64,000 nucleotides of DNA from Omphiscola glabra (GCA_964017045.1 OZ024798.1:9693793-9757792), one strand, 5' to 3'; positions 1 to 11,119 are shown, numbered from the stretch's first letter. The notes: a model not told the origin generated them from the letters alone. Numbers and translations: made by a program.

Positions 1-384
1 TTGCATTTGTATTCTTCAGTAATTTCTGTTTAATTTTACAAATATACAATTAACACCCCTTAAGAACAAAGTTTTTTTGTATAAATATTTTTTTTAATGT
101 AATAACAAGCAACTGGGGGGTGGGGAAAATTTATTTAAAAAAAAAAAAACTTGCATACAAGTTACGCACTTTGTAAAAACCCAAATAGTGCTCCACTCAA
201 GGCTCGTAACCGCAAATTTGTTTCCGCCCCTGAACCATGTTAACCTTATATTGACCTAGAGGTTTTTACAACACATATTTATTTCACCAAACATGTTAGA
301 GCAACAACATAATATAGTACACACCAAACCAACCTTTGATATGTTTTTACATTTTATGTTCTCCTTGAAATACATGGAAAAAAA
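1..384. repeat. Dispersed block J, copy 1
   Basis: AT-rich sequence with no coding potential. It is diverged but collinear with 56980-57176: both carry 'GCATACAAGT', a 'CGCACTT' shortly after, 'CTCGTAACC', and then 'GACCTAGA'. Here the GACCTAGA site (about 265-275) is uninterrupted, whereas in the other copy a hAT-type terminus follows it. It leads directly into block A. Confidence 0.5.
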
Positions 385-1330
385 CAACACATGTTTTGGT
401 TAAACGTGTGGGTATGAAAATGTGACAGAATATATTGTCATCGGAATTTAGTCTATGTGACAAGTTTTAGCGAGATCGGTTGACTGGAAATGGGTGAATT
501 AGCCGTCAGAATATTTTGCCGCCAACCCAGCAAGCCACACATAAACAAAATTGAAATTTAATGTAGAGTATTTAGAAAATCTACATGTTTTAAAATTCTT
601 CCTATCATCTAAGAATTGGTGAACCTGGGTAAATAACCCAAAATTAGAAGAAAAAGAACATTTTAGGGTAAGGAGTCTTTATTAAAATCGTATAAAAAGC
701 GCGCTATATTTTAATAAACTCATTTTTGTTATTGTTAAACTTCTTATTACCTTGATATAAATATGTTAAATTATGTGACTTTATAAAGTTGTTCAAAATA
801 CGGTTGTGGAGAATTAAGAAAGCTTTTTAAAAAGACTATGCATCTGATTTTCTTCCTTCAAACACATCTTACCTGAATAGGCGGGAAAATTTTAAAAAAA
901 TAATTGATTAGTCTATAAAATAATAGTATTTGAATGAACGTTTGAAATCATATTAACACATTTTTATTACTTTTATATATATATTTTTTTTTTTAAAAGT
1001 GTTTAAATGTTTAACAAATCTGTTCTTTATCAAGGGAGACCAATAATTAAGCCTTATAAAATGTATGTGTGTGTATACACGTATAGATGTTTTAGCTCTA
1101 TACATTTTATTTTTGTATTTGCAATGTATTTGTATATAATTTTTAGCAAAAGCTTTGATCATTTGGACTAAAGAAGTGAAAACTCTAAAAATATTTAAAT
1201 TTTATGTAGTGTCACAAAACCTATACATTTAAAATTGTAACATAAATTTATATAAAGTAAATTTTAACCAATTTATGATTCCACTAGCGAGCAACCATTT
1301 CAAATGGATTTATTTATAGAAGGAAAGTCC
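385..1330. repeat. Dispersed block A, copy 1
   Basis: First of at least five copies of a ~0.9-1.0 kb non-coding repeat (others at 13310, 33505, 41375 and 59940). Diagnostic landmarks in order: 'GTGACAGAAT', 'TTTAGTCTATGTG', 'GATCGGTTGACTGG', 'AACCTGGGTAAAT', 'AAAAAGCGCGC', 'ATATGTTAAATTATGTG', 'CAAACACATCT' and 'TCAAGGGAGAC'. Copies are visibly diverged, so the family is old. No coding content. Confidence 0.7.
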
Positions 1331-1754
1331 ACTTGAACTCGCCCCATACTTATAATGTCGCAGCATAAATGCGATTTCTGCTGTTCGAATAGGATCAAAT
1401 AACACCCCCAATAGCCCCCGAAATCTTGCCCGTCATGAAATCCCTCAACCAACCTACCCAAGTCCAACCGATCCGAGACCCATACAGCACTTACAGACCC
1501 ACAATGACTAAAACATCACGTGCTCAGTAGGCCCTGATTCACACCCCAAATTGCATTTCGAATCTGACCCACTTGTTGATTTACAATGCAGGTCACATTT
1601 TCCACACTTGCACATGCCCGACAAAAACAAAAATACATAAACTGTAAGTCATTAATGACCTTCCCTAACCTAGAGTCACCCGCATCGCCCTGATGTCTAA
1701 TTTGCTGAATCTTTGTACACTCAACAATCCTCGATAACAGTACAAAAACATCAT
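1331..1754. repeat. Dispersed block C, copy 1
   Basis: Follows block A as it does at 14.5, 35.7 and 42.6 kb. Landmarks shared with the other copies: 'ATGAAATC', 'ACAGACCCACAATGA', 'TGTTGATTTACAATG', 'ACCTAGAGT', 'CTGATGTCTAAT' and 'GATCAGTAGGTCACCAG'. The last landmark is the seed from which the adjacent 57-bp array starts. About 100 bp near 1345-1440 has no counterpart in other copies and may be a separate insertion. Confidence 0.6.
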
Positions 1755-3874
1755 GATCAGTAGGTCACCAGTGAACCCCATTTACATTGTGTTACCTTTT
1801 AAAAACACTTGAGATCAGTAGGTCACCTGTAAAACCCATTGTCATTGTGTCACCCATTAAATACAATGATGTCAGTAGGTCACCAGTGAACCACATTGTC
1901 ATTGTGTCACCCATTAAATACAATGAAATCAGTAGTTCACCAGTGAACCCCATTGTCATTGTGTCACCCATTAAATAAAATAAGATTAGTAGGTCACCAG
2001 TGAACCCCATTGTCATTGTGTCACCCATTAAATACAATGAGATCAGTAGGTCACCATTGAACCCCATTGTCATTGTGTCACCCATTAAATACAATGAGAT
2101 CAGTAGGTCACGATTGAACCCCATTGTCATTGTGTCACCCATTAAATAAAATAAGATTAGTAGGTCACCAGTTAACCCCATTATCATTGTGTCACACATT
2201 AAATACAATGAGGTCAGTAGGTCAAGAGTGAACCTTAGTATCATTGTGTCACTCATTAAATACAATGAGATCAGTAGGTCACCAGTGAACCCCATTGTCA
2301 TTGTGTCACCCATTAAATACAATAAGTTCTTAGGTCACCAGTGAACCCCATTGTCATTGTGTCACCCATTAAATAAAATAAGATTAGTAGGTCACCAGTT
2401 TACCCCATTATCATTGTGTCACCCATTAAATACAATGAGGTCAGTAGGTCAAGAGTGAACCTTAGTATCATTGTGTCACTCATTAAATACAATGAGATCA
2501 GTAGGTCACCAGTGAACCCCATTGTCATTGTGTCACCCATTAAATACAATAAGTTCTTAGGTCACCAGTGAACCCCATTGTCATTGTGTCACCCATTAAA
2601 TACAATAAGTTATTAGGTCACCAGTGAACCCCATTGTCATTGTGTCACCCATTAAATACAATAAGATCAGTAGGTCACCAGTAAACCCAATTGTCATTGT
2701 GTAACCCATTAAATACAATGAGATTAGTATGTCACCAGTGAACCCCATTGTCATTGTGTCACCCATTAAATACAATAAGATCAGTAGGTCACCAGTAAAC
2801 CCAATTGTCATTGTGTAACCCATAAAATACAATGAGATTAGTATGTCACCAGTGAACCCCATTGTCATTGTGTCACCCATTAAATACAATAAGATCAGTA
2901 GGTCACCAGTAAACCCAATTGTCATTGTGTAACCCATAAAATACAATGAGATTAGTATGTCACCAGTGAACCCCATTGTCATTGTGTCACCCATTAAATA
3001 CAATAAGATCAGTATGTCACCAGTAAACCCAATTGTCATTGTGTCACCCATTAAATACAATAAGATCAGTAGGTCACCAGTAAACCCAATTGTCATTGTG
3101 TAACCCATTAAATACAATGAGATTAGTATGTCACCAGTGAACCCCATTGTCATTGTGTCACCCATTAAATACAATGAGGTCAGTAGGTCAAGAGTGAACC
3201 TTAGTATCATTGTGTCACTCATTAAATACAATGAGATCAGTAGGTCACCAGTGAACCCCATTGTCATTGTGTCACCCATTAAATACAATAAGTTCTTAGG
3301 TCACCAGTGAACCCCATTGTCATTGTGTCACCCATTAAATACAATAAGATCAGTAGGTCACCAGTAAACCCAATTGTCATTGTGTAACCCATAAAATACA
3401 ATGAGATTAGTATGTCACCAGTGAACCCCATTGTCATTGTGTCACCCATTAAATACAATAAGATCAGTAGGTCACCAGTAAACCCAATTGTCATTGTGTA
3501 ACCCATAAAATACAATGAGATTAGTATGTCACCAGTGAACCCCATTGTCATTGTGTCACCCATTAAATAAAATAAGATTAGTATGTCACCAGTGAACCCC
3601 ATTGTCATTGTGTCACCCATTAAATAAAATAAGATTAGTAGGTCACCAGTTTACCCCATTATCATTGTGTCACTAATTAAATACAATGAGATCAGTAGGT
3701 CACCAGTGAACCCCATTGTCATTGTGTCACCCATTAAATACAATAAGTTCTTAGGTCACCAGTGAACCCCATTGTCATTGTGTCACCCATTAAATACAAT
3801 AAGTTCATAGGTCACCAGTGAACCCCATTGTCATTGTGTCACCCATTAAATACAATAAGATCAGTACGTCACCA
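1755..3874. repeat. 57-bp minisatellite array 1 (~37 copies)
   Basis: The unit contains 'GTCACCAGTGAACCCCATTG', 'TCATTGTGTCACCCATTAAA' and 'TACAATGAGATCAGTAG', in total 57 bp. Variants include TAAACCCAATTG, TGTAACCCAT and an 'AAGAGTGAACCTTAG' form. In the middle, two variant units alternate as a 114-bp dimer. Because 57 is 19 codons, frames stay open for up to 230 residues on the minus strand; these are artefacts. Unit-for-unit it aligns without gaps to the 57-bp array at 36.1 kb. Confidence 0.95.
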
Positions 3875-4360
3875 GGGCATGACAAATACAAGTTTAACTA
3901 AGGTAGACACTATCATGGGCTTGGGACATTGGCCTTCATAATGTTGTTAATATGCTTATAATAATACAAGTTATTTCAATGCTCTTAAGAGAAGCCATTT
4001 TGTTGTTCAGAGTTCGGTACAAACGTTCATTATTTTAAGTAGAACAAGATATTTTAATAAACAATAAATCCATTGATATGATAAATTAGATTTGTTGACC
4101 TCATGATACCAACGACGTAACATTTTTATAATACCAAAACAGTGTAAACAAATATTATAATTATTTTAAAAATAAATATATGATATACTAAAATTTGTAT
4201 TGTGCTATATAATTTGTATGAGTTAAAAACATCTTTCTGTATGCAATCATTGGTACGATGTAAAAACACATGTTTGTCTGAAAGAAATGATTTTCTTTTA
4301 TTCTTATACAACTGTCGTACTGGCTCTGAGACAGATATGTTACCCATTCGATTGGAACAA
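3875..4360. other. Non-coding spacer
   Basis: AT-rich sequence between the 57-bp array and the tetranucleotide microsatellite. I see no open frame with plausible content, no terminal repeats and no clear match to the named blocks. Confidence 0.4.
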
Positions 4361-4625
4361 TGTACGTATGTATGTATGTATGTATGCATGTATGTATGTA
4401 TGTATGTATGCATGAATGTATGCATGAATGTATGTATGTGTTATGTATGTATGCATGTATGTATATGAGTATGTATGTATACATGTACGTATGTATGTAT
4501 GTATGTATGTGTGTATGCGTGTATGCATGTATGTATGTATGTATGCATGTATGTATGTATGTATGTATGCATGTATGTATGTATGTATCTATAAATGAAT
4601 GTATGTATGTATGTATGTATTATGT
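4361..4625. repeat. (GTAT)n microsatellite
   Basis: About 265 bp of GTAT/ATGT tetranucleotides with interruptions such as GCATG, TGAGT and TCTATAAATG. It abuts the 3' end of the minus-strand LINE at 4626, so on the LINE's own strand it is a (CATA)n tail. Long 'MYVC' and 'HTYI' frames here are translation of the repeat. Confidence 0.95.
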
Positions 4626-5576
4626 ATGGCATCCTTCCGTCTTCACGAGACGATGGAGTAGCTATATTGTAGTCCTACACTTCGACGAGTGGCTCACTAG
4701 GCCAATCCTGGAATGACAATCTCGACTGCATTTCACGCAGGAGAATGATGATTCCTGGTTAATTTTGGCCTTCCGTGCTGTTCTTTTTGTTGCAAGGGCT
4801 TCGTTCCGCATATCTTCTGCCTTTTTCACTCCTTCGTACACTGCCGTTCGCCAGCTGGAATGTTGTTCGGCAATGATCTCTCATTTGTTGACTTCAATTA
4901 TCGCTTCCTTCATGCTCGTTTTGCAAACGTCCATATATCTCAGGCGAGACCGTCCAATAAGTCTTGTCCCTTCTGCCAACTCTCCATACAGCAGCATCTT
5001 TGGAATACGGCCTTCCTCCATTCTCCTTACATAGCCTAACCAGCGAAGTCGCTTCTTGCTTAGAGCGGAGAATATGCTACACATTTTGGAACGTTCCAAG
5101 ACCTCTGTGTTAGTCACCTTGTCATGCAATCGAATGCGTAGAATGCGACGCAGACATCGTTGATGGAAGCTGTTGAGTTTCCGCTCGAGACTGGTATATG
5201 TGGTCCACACTTCACGGCCATATAGGAGCGTACTAAGCACGCATGCCTGATAGACACTTAGCTTTGTTTTTTCAGTTAGATTGAGATTATTCCACACCCG
5301 CGTATTCAGTTTAGCCATAGTTGCTGCTGCTTTTGCGATCCTGATGTTTATCTCTTCATCAATGGAGAGAGAACTAGAAATATTGGATCCAAGGTATGTG
5401 AAATGCTCAACAACCGGCAGATTTTGGCCCTCAATAGTCATAATTGGAGGGGACGGCGCTTCTTGCATCATGACAATAGTTTTCTGTAGAATAATTAACA
5501 ATCCAAACTCTTTACAAGCGTGTGATAGACGGTTAACTAACCGCCGAAGACCTTCTTCTGTGTGATTCACCACACA
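4626..5576 (-). mobile_element. LINE copy 1 (5'-truncated, C-terminal RT part and 3' end)
   Basis: Non-LTR retrotransposon fragment on the minus strand. It covers the region after the RT active site, the C-terminal domain, the Cys/His finger and a short 3' UTR ending in 'GGATGCCAT' (complement of 4626-4634). The 3' end passes straight into (CATA)n. A second copy of the same 3' end lies at 32651-32922. Upstream the LINE breaks off at about 5576, where an LTR-like element with a TATAT duplication starts. Clade not assigned. Confidence 0.85.
4665..5573 (-). pseudogene. LINE reverse transcriptase C-terminal region, broken by a nonsense codon
   Basis: The reading frame starts just downstream of where the RT catalytic Asp-Asp box would be. 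It runs through 'HTEEGLRRLVNRL', 'VVEHFTYLGSNIS', 'YQACVLSTLLYG' and 'KRLRWLGYVRRM', which are typical of animal non-LTR RTs. A stop at about 4881 (TGA where copy 2 has TGG, Trp, before 'EIIA') cuts it. The frame then continues to a Cys/His finger, 'CVKCSRDCHSRIGLVSH', and a natural stop (TAG) near 4667. The catalytic domain is missing, so it cannot encode an active enzyme. The parent protein would be an endonuclease-RT polyprotein acting in target-primed reverse transcription. Confidence 0.85.
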
Positions 5577-6187
5577 TATATTATTACGGACCGTTATATA
5601 TGGAGAATTTAATCTCTGTTGTTTTGTCTAGGGCTCGTTCTAAAAACAGTCCATAATAAAGGACGATACCAAAGGTTAAAAATAATAACAAATAAAACGA
5701 CAATTAAGGCCAGAGCTAATTACAATTAATAACTTTTTAATTTGTGAACTTCAATTAAATAATAACAGCAAGTGAAATATGATTGAAATTATAAACTTAC
5801 AGATTTGCTGGTACCGGTACTGTATATCAAAATACAATGAGCACACAATTGTACGAGGAAATAAAAATCTCTACACACAACAAAGTATAATGACACATTG
5901 CATGCCTCGTAATCAAGGAAAGGAAAATCTCTCCCTCTCTATCGGTCAGCCCTTTTTATATGCAGTTTCAGATGATCATTCTGGAAATGGAACACACAGT
6001 CTTACTGTTTCCAACATTTTCTAGATTGTTCTATCATGTTCCACAGAAACGGATGATAGTAAACAAAAGTATCATCAAAGGGATATTTTTTCTAGCCGCC
6101 CCAACACGGGACCGACTTGAAAGAGGTCATGCACGTGGAAGGCGGGCAAAGTGTGTCTCAAAATACGTCATCCCTTATAACATATAT
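5577..6187 (-). mobile_element. LTR-like element (solo LTR) with TATAT target duplication
   Basis: On the minus strand the unit 5582-6182 (601 bp) begins TGTTAT and ends GTAATA. These are inverted termini consistent with canonical TG...CA after one C-to-T change. It is flanked by TATAT on both sides (5577-5581 and 6183-6187). A TATA-like 'CATATAAAAAGGGC' lies on the minus strand at about 5950-5963. A diverged paralogue lies at 12073-12675, sharing 'GGCTCGTTCTAAAA', 'GACGATACCAAA', 'TTACAATTAATA' and 'CTCTCCCTCT'. No internal coding region is present. The LTR assignment is inference from structure; the flanking repeat is AT-rich and could arise by chance. Confidence 0.55.
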
Positions 6188-7435
6188 GAAACTATATAAA
6201 AATGAATTCCTTGCAAAGATTAATTTTTTTTCCGGGCAACACTTCTTATCAATTCAATATAGAAACATCAAAAAGAATTGCTATAGCTTATTTTTAATTA
6301 ACAAATTTTACATTAATATGCATGAATAAAAATAAATGGAGTGGACAATAAAATGACATTACTTTAAATTATGATATGAAATCCATTTTTAATATGTTTT
6401 ATTTAAGTCTAATTCAATAATATTATTATGAAAAATGTGTGTTAATATTTGATAATTTTAGTTTTCTTTAAGGGAGACACTTTAATATAACTTTGATTAT
6501 ACATTTATGGATATAAGTGAGGATTTTTTAAGCCATATTGATTTGTTTTTGTAATGGAAGAAAAATAATTAAATTTTTAAGCAGAATTTTAAACGTATGA
6601 ACTATAAATTAAAAAAAGTATGGTTTATTTCTTATCATATCCATATTTAATTAAAACTTAATGTTTTACTTCAATTAAATCTATCTTTTGTTTTACAAAG
6701 CTTAATCATTTGGACCAAAATACACTGAGAATATTGAGCAGATCTATCATAAATAGAGTAATCTATTTAAATTCGATCCCTATAATCAAGGACACAAAGT
6801 AATGAAAAATCTATATCATCGAACCAATCCACCTCCACATTAGACTCGATATTGCTTTATTTCTGGTGGAATCTTGCACTTCAATCAAACAAAAACACTG
6901 AAGCCAAAGAGTGCTGAATATTTTGTTACATTACTAAACCCTTATGACATTAAATTTTCTCATATTCAGCAGATCACCTGTGACCCCCAGGTAACCTTGA
7001 CTGACCTCTATCTTGCTGATCACCTGTGATCCCCACGTAACCTTCACTGACCTATATCTTGCATATCATATTTGACACATTTCATAGTTTCCAATTTCAA
7101 TAAAACCTTGTACATTTACCCAGCTTAGAAAAAAATAACACATTTTTGGATTAGTAGATCATCAGAGAAACCCGCCTACCCTTGAATGACCTTCTGCGAA
7201 TATATTACGTGTAAACAATACTAGAAACATCGGGTTTTAACTAAAAAGTTTCGTATGCATGTTTACTCGTTCGTAATAACAATCAACAATGAGAAACACA
7301 TTTTTTTACTACAGAAAGATCACCACTGACATTTTATGTGGTTGTGTTTCATGGCTGTCATATTCTTTTATTAGTCATATGTTTAAATGTACTTACAAAA
7401 CTGCCGTTATAGCTTTATACATTTATGTAAATATG

Positions 7436-7485
<50 letters not shown>

Positions 7486-7860
7486 TCTTTAAAAAATACA
7501 AAATATATAAACCTATATTTAGCTTAAACATCTAATTTGTTACAGTGACATGTTATAAAAATCGTTGGACGCCTATGAGATAACAGTTGTTATGATACCA
7601 ATTATTCATCATAGAAATATGAGTTATCCCTATTTCTTTGTATTACTGTTGTATGTTTAAATCGATCGTGATCTTGACAAGTGGAATGAAATTAGCAATA
7701 ACTCTGCATGCATGTCTTAGTGTTTGAAAATAACATTGAGTTCATGGGCTTCTTAAGTTTTGTACTCATATGACTGATACGTTGAGTTCTGGTCATATGA
7801 CTGAAACAACTCTGATTAACTTACTTATATATAATATTTACATTTTTAAAAAAAATATTT
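6183..7860. repeat. Dispersed superblock D-F, copy 1
   Basis: Non-coding sequence collinear with 60336-62420 and, in part, 26540-27660. D landmarks: 'AACTATATAAAA', 'CTTATCAATTC' and 'AAGGGAGA'. F landmarks: 'AATTCGATCCC', 'AGCAGATCACCTG', 'CCACGTAACCTTCA', 'CAATGAGAAACACA', 'GTGGTTGTGTTTCATGG', 'TGATCTTGACAAGTGGAAT' and 'AGCAATAACTCTGCATGCAT'. It contains a (TA)n-(TG)n microsatellite at 7440-7485. An LTR element separates it from its usual right neighbour, block G. Confidence 0.65.
7440..7485. repeat. (TA)n(TG)n microsatellite
   Basis: About 16 TA dinucleotides run into six TG dinucleotides, inside block F. The paralogous blocks at 27.6 and 61.9 kb lack this tract. Confidence 0.95.
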
Positions 7861-7984
7861 GTTAATGACCTTAAGAATGCTTCTACCGATTTGTTACGGT
7901 CTTCTTTTTGTAGTCTTCTCTAGTGTTACGAATGTAACATGCTTCACCAGTAGAAGCATTTACTGCTTCACCGTTTGATGAGCC

Positions 7985-8397
7985 CTACGTCGTCTAAATC
8001 CTAGGGTGACAACTGTGTACTGAAGTATGCTTAGCTTGCCTGTCTACCTCGTCTAGGTCTTAAGGTGACAACTGTATACTGAAGTATGCTTAACTTGCCT
8101 GTCTACCTCGTCTAGGTCCTAGGGTGACAACTGTATACTGAAGTATGCTTAACTTGCCTGTCTACCTCGTCTAGGTCCTAGGGTGACAACTGTATACTGA
8201 AGTAGGCTTAACTTGCCTGTCTACCTCGTCTAGGTCCTAGGGTGACAACTGTATACTGAAGTACGCTTAACTTGCATGTCTACCTCGTCTAGGTCCTAGG
8301 GTGACAACTGTATACTGAAGTAAGCTTAACTTGTCTTTCTACCTCGTCTAGGTCCTAAGGTGACAACTGTATACTTAAGAACGCTTAACTTGTCTGT
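7985..8397. repeat. 59-bp tandem array (7 copies)
   Basis: The unit contains 'GTCTACCTCGTCTAGGTCCT' followed by 'AGGGTGACAACTGTATACTG' and 'AAGTATGCTTAACTTGCCT'. The seven copies are nearly identical, with the outer two most diverged. The array lies within the candidate LTR, downstream of its TATA-like motifs on the minus strand. Confidence 0.93.
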
Positions 8398-8576
8398 CAC
8401 ACTTGGTCCACAATTAAGAGTAAACAACAGCGTTCAATGAAGATAACAATAACACTCAACTATCTTGTCGACTTCCTTAACTACTCTCTCGACTCTCACA
8501 ATACTCAACAATCTTGCTTCTCTTGACTAATGATCTCAAGGCTCTTCTCTCTCCTCTCGATCTAACAATACTCTGC

Positions 8577-8672
8577 CTCTTATATCCCAACACAAACACC
8601 CAGCATACATTAAAAACACACTGTCTCTTATATCCCTACACAAACACTCAGCATACATTAAAGCTTAACACG
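8577..8672. repeat. 48-bp direct duplication carrying a TATA-like motif
   Basis: Two copies start with 'CTCTTATATCCC' at 8577 and 8625 and share 'ACAAACAC' and 'CAGCATACATTAAA'. Each copy holds one GGGATATAAGAG on the minus strand, so the duplication doubled the putative LTR promoter. Confidence 0.85.
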
Positions 8673-8784
8673 ACGAACCAACTTCACGCTCTGACGTCAC
8701 GACTTACAAATTACAAAAACACTCACACGATCAACAACCCCCCCCCCCCCACACCAAACATTCACAACAATCTCGTTCACAACA

Positions 8785-9934
8785 TTTTTCTCCCCCCACC
8801 CCTATTTTATTTTTCGTTGACATCACTTACAGTAGTGATGTCACACACAATTGACATTCCAAACTTTCAGTGAGCAATCCTAAACAGTCACCATCTCTAT
8901 ACAACCTAAGAGCAAGTGTAAAATGTACAATAATATAGTTCCCACCATTACAATACCATTCATAGTTTATGCAAACTCATCCTTGGCCAAATCATCATAC
9001 ACTTAATTTACATAATCTCCAACAATATCAACCAAACAACAATCACATACGTTTTTAATAATGATCAAAACATGACCCCAAAAAAAACAGAAAAAAATCT
9101 TGAATGCTAGAGAGAAACAAAATGTCAACAACTGTGGATTCATGTGGACAAACTAAAATTGTCCCGGTCTGAATCTACGATTTTAAGTGGCCGGGATATT
9201 TATCTTGTCAGTCGCTTTCCAAAAAATGTGCACATTTTTTCCCCATCTAAACATTTCCTCCTCACATAACACTAGTCCCGACACTCAAGACTAACTCAAC
9301 TCCCATTTACATAACATAAAAATACATGACCAAAAATTAATTACACATCACAAAACAAACCAAAACTTCTCTCACATAACCACACCTCAGGTAAAAATCT
9401 CACCTCCTCCACGGAACCTCCGTAATCACGGCCAAACCCTCAATCCACACCAAAACCGTCAGAGTTTGAAACAGACTCAACGCAAACACGGTTCTCAAGC
9501 CTTGAGCAACCAGTGTCGCCCACACTACTAAATTCACTACGTCCCTCGTAACTTCAAGTCAAGTTGTCGCCAATGAATTCCACTTTGTCAACTTTACGTC
9601 CCGCTCTTGAGACTTCCCTAGACAAGCTCACGACCTCCACGTCATGATCACCGTAGCTTGTCCATGTTCTAACACCTTCGAAATCTCTTACACAACAAAC
9701 ATTTTACTCATCTATTAAACTCTCTTACACAACACACATTTTACTCCTCCACTAAACTCTCCTGCACAAAACACAAATCTTCATCCCTCACTAAACCAAA
9801 ATCTCCTTCCAGTAAAACAGTCACATCTCCCCGTTTAAAATAAACAGAATATACCGTCGGTACATTATCACAAGCAAGAAGTTATGCTCCATCAACATTC
9901 ACCAGTATAGTATTTTACTGCTACACCGGTTTAT
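8785..9934 (-). mobile_element. Putative internal remnant of the LTR element, strongly C-rich and G-poor on plus
   Basis: This stretch has a marked strand asymmetry: on the plus strand C far exceeds G, unlike its neighbours. It begins with the complement of the polypurine tract and holds no recognisable protein. Near 9897-9930 'TTCACCAGTA...ACTGCT.CACCG' repeats the left LTR edge at 7946-7976, which would fit a truncated second LTR. It includes three 37-bp tandem copies at 9684-9790 (start 'TCTCTTACAC'). Coding content is absent or decayed. Confidence 0.35.
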
Positions 9935-10560
9935 TAAATTTAAAAAAAACAACAACAAATAAGCCATTGGTTAAGAATTGCGTTAATAATCTATAAATAG
10001 ATTCGAAGAAAAGTTTTAAATGTTCAAAATTGGTCAAAAATTGGCTAACGACAAAACAAGGTAAACAATGTGTATTTACAGGAATAGCATCAACTTTGTT
10101 TGAGGGAGACAGAGCTTCTCACATTTATTTCAAGCTGTCTTTTCCAGTAAATGAAATATCGACATGTAATGTTCAACATGGGACTAATGTGGAAAATAAA
10201 CTGATAGAGGCAAGTGATAATATGGGATGAAATTTTATAAGGCCAAATTGATAATATGGGACGAAAGTTCAATGGCAATGGCACATGAAGTAAATGCATT
10301 TGACACATGATAAAAAGAAATCTTAGCCGAAGCTCCGCAAATTCCTTCTAAAAACATTTGATTATGCGGTCTTCCTTTTAGATTTTACACATATTTTCCA
10401 TGTGGTTCCAAATAGCAGCAGACGCTAAATAACGTTCCTTATGTATGAAGAATAGTAAGTATTGGAATATATTCAGGCCCTAATGCTCCATCAAAACATG
10501 GTTGCCAGTGAGGACAATGAACTATCAAAACGCGTTTTTTCTGCAAGTCAAGGTGCAAAT
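9935..10560. repeat. Dispersed block G, copy 1
   Basis: Collinear with 62560-63300. The best segment, 'TTTACAGGAATAGCATCAAC' through 'GAGGGAGACAGAGCTTCTCA', is almost identical in both. Later landmarks are 'ATGGGACTAAT', 'TCTTAGCC.AAGCTC', 'AATTCCTTCTAAAA' and 'ATGTATGAAGAAT'. It contains single copies of two segments ('GGTTCCAAATAGCAGCAGA' and 'GCCAGTGAGGACAATG') that are expanded into 26-bp and 34-bp arrays in the other copy. Confidence 0.75.
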
Positions 10561-10701
10561 CTTTGAAACAGACAAACATGCCAACTCAAATAAAGAGTTT
10601 ACACAAAGAAACAGATAAATAAACTTCATCGCCAGTCATGGCTTTAACAGTGTGCCAATAAAAATGCTGGCCAGCCGATTGTAGAACGTGAACTGAGATA
10701 G

Positions 10702-10729
<28 letters not shown>
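10561..10729. other. Spacer ending in (TA)n
   Basis: Short non-coding sequence ending in about 14 TA dinucleotides (10702-10729). The dinucleotide tract continues on the far side of the LTR that follows. Confidence 0.6.
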
Positions 10730-10733
<4 letters not shown>

Positions 10734-11067
10734 GCAATGTGCCACTTTTTCTATGTATACATTTGTTTGCATAGGTGGCTGGGTGCCACCTATGGGTCAC
10801 ACGAGGTTTTCTGCCAGGCATCCACGTCATGAGCTGGGTATGCCTGTCCCACGGGGAACTGGTAAAAAAGCTCATGACGTGGACACATGGTGACTAGATA
10901 AGCAGGGGAAATGTGAACTCGGGGCAGTCTCGTTGACGGGTTGATGTGTTGCAAAGTGTGGAGAGGAGAGGAGATTGTGTGTGAACGGATTGTACCTTTT
11001 ACATTAAACAACGCTATAGTTCTCAGGACCTGCTTTTTGTTTGTGTTTTAACCTGTAACCACCCGGC

Positions 11068-11071
<4 letters not shown>
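10730..11071 (+). mobile_element. Solo LTR inserted in a (TA)n tract
   Basis: A 342-bp unit starting TGTGGCAATG and ending CCCGGCTACA, i.e. TG...CA with imperfect inverted ends TGTGGC and TGTAGC. It is much richer in GC than its surroundings and is flanked on both sides by (TA)n, so the target duplication is TATA-like but its exact length cannot be read. An ATTAAA polyadenylation-like signal lies at 11003-11008. No internal region or second LTR is present. Superfamily (Ty3 or other) not determined. Confidence 0.6.

Positions 11072-11112
<41 letters not shown>
11072..11112. repeat. (TA)n microsatellite
   Basis: About 20 TA dinucleotides immediately right of the solo LTR. With 10702-10729 it is probably one original tract split by the insertion. 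Confidence 0.9.

Positions 11113-11119
<7 letters not shown>

Larger units (their letters stand above)
7924..8784 (-). mobile_element. Candidate long terminal repeat (3' LTR, minus strand)
   Basis: On the minus strand this unit starts TGTTGTGAACG (end at 8784) and ends TTCGTAACA (from 7924). The termini are imperfect inverted repeats, TGTTGTGAA versus TGTTACGAA. A purine-rich tract, 'AGGGGTGGGGGGAGAAAAA', sits immediately upstream of the TG start, exactly where an LTR retrotransposon polypurine tract belongs. Two TATA-like 'GGGATATAAGAG' motifs occur, duplicated by a 48-bp repeat (8577-8672). The U5-side half is occupied by a 59-bp tandem array. No gag or pol frame is visible in the putative internal part. 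Family not assigned. Confidence 0.55.

Noticed and set aside
1787..3620. Repetitive frames of 60-230 aa in the first array
   Set aside because: Same cause as above, and the frames end at small unit variants.
4126..4716. Cys/Met/Tyr/Val-rich and His/Thr-rich small frames
   Set aside because: Translations of the GTAT microsatellite.
5281..5565. 94-aa plus-strand frame over the LINE
   Set aside because: Antisense shadow of the LINE RT pseudogene; the same holds for 52626-53507 on the plus strand.
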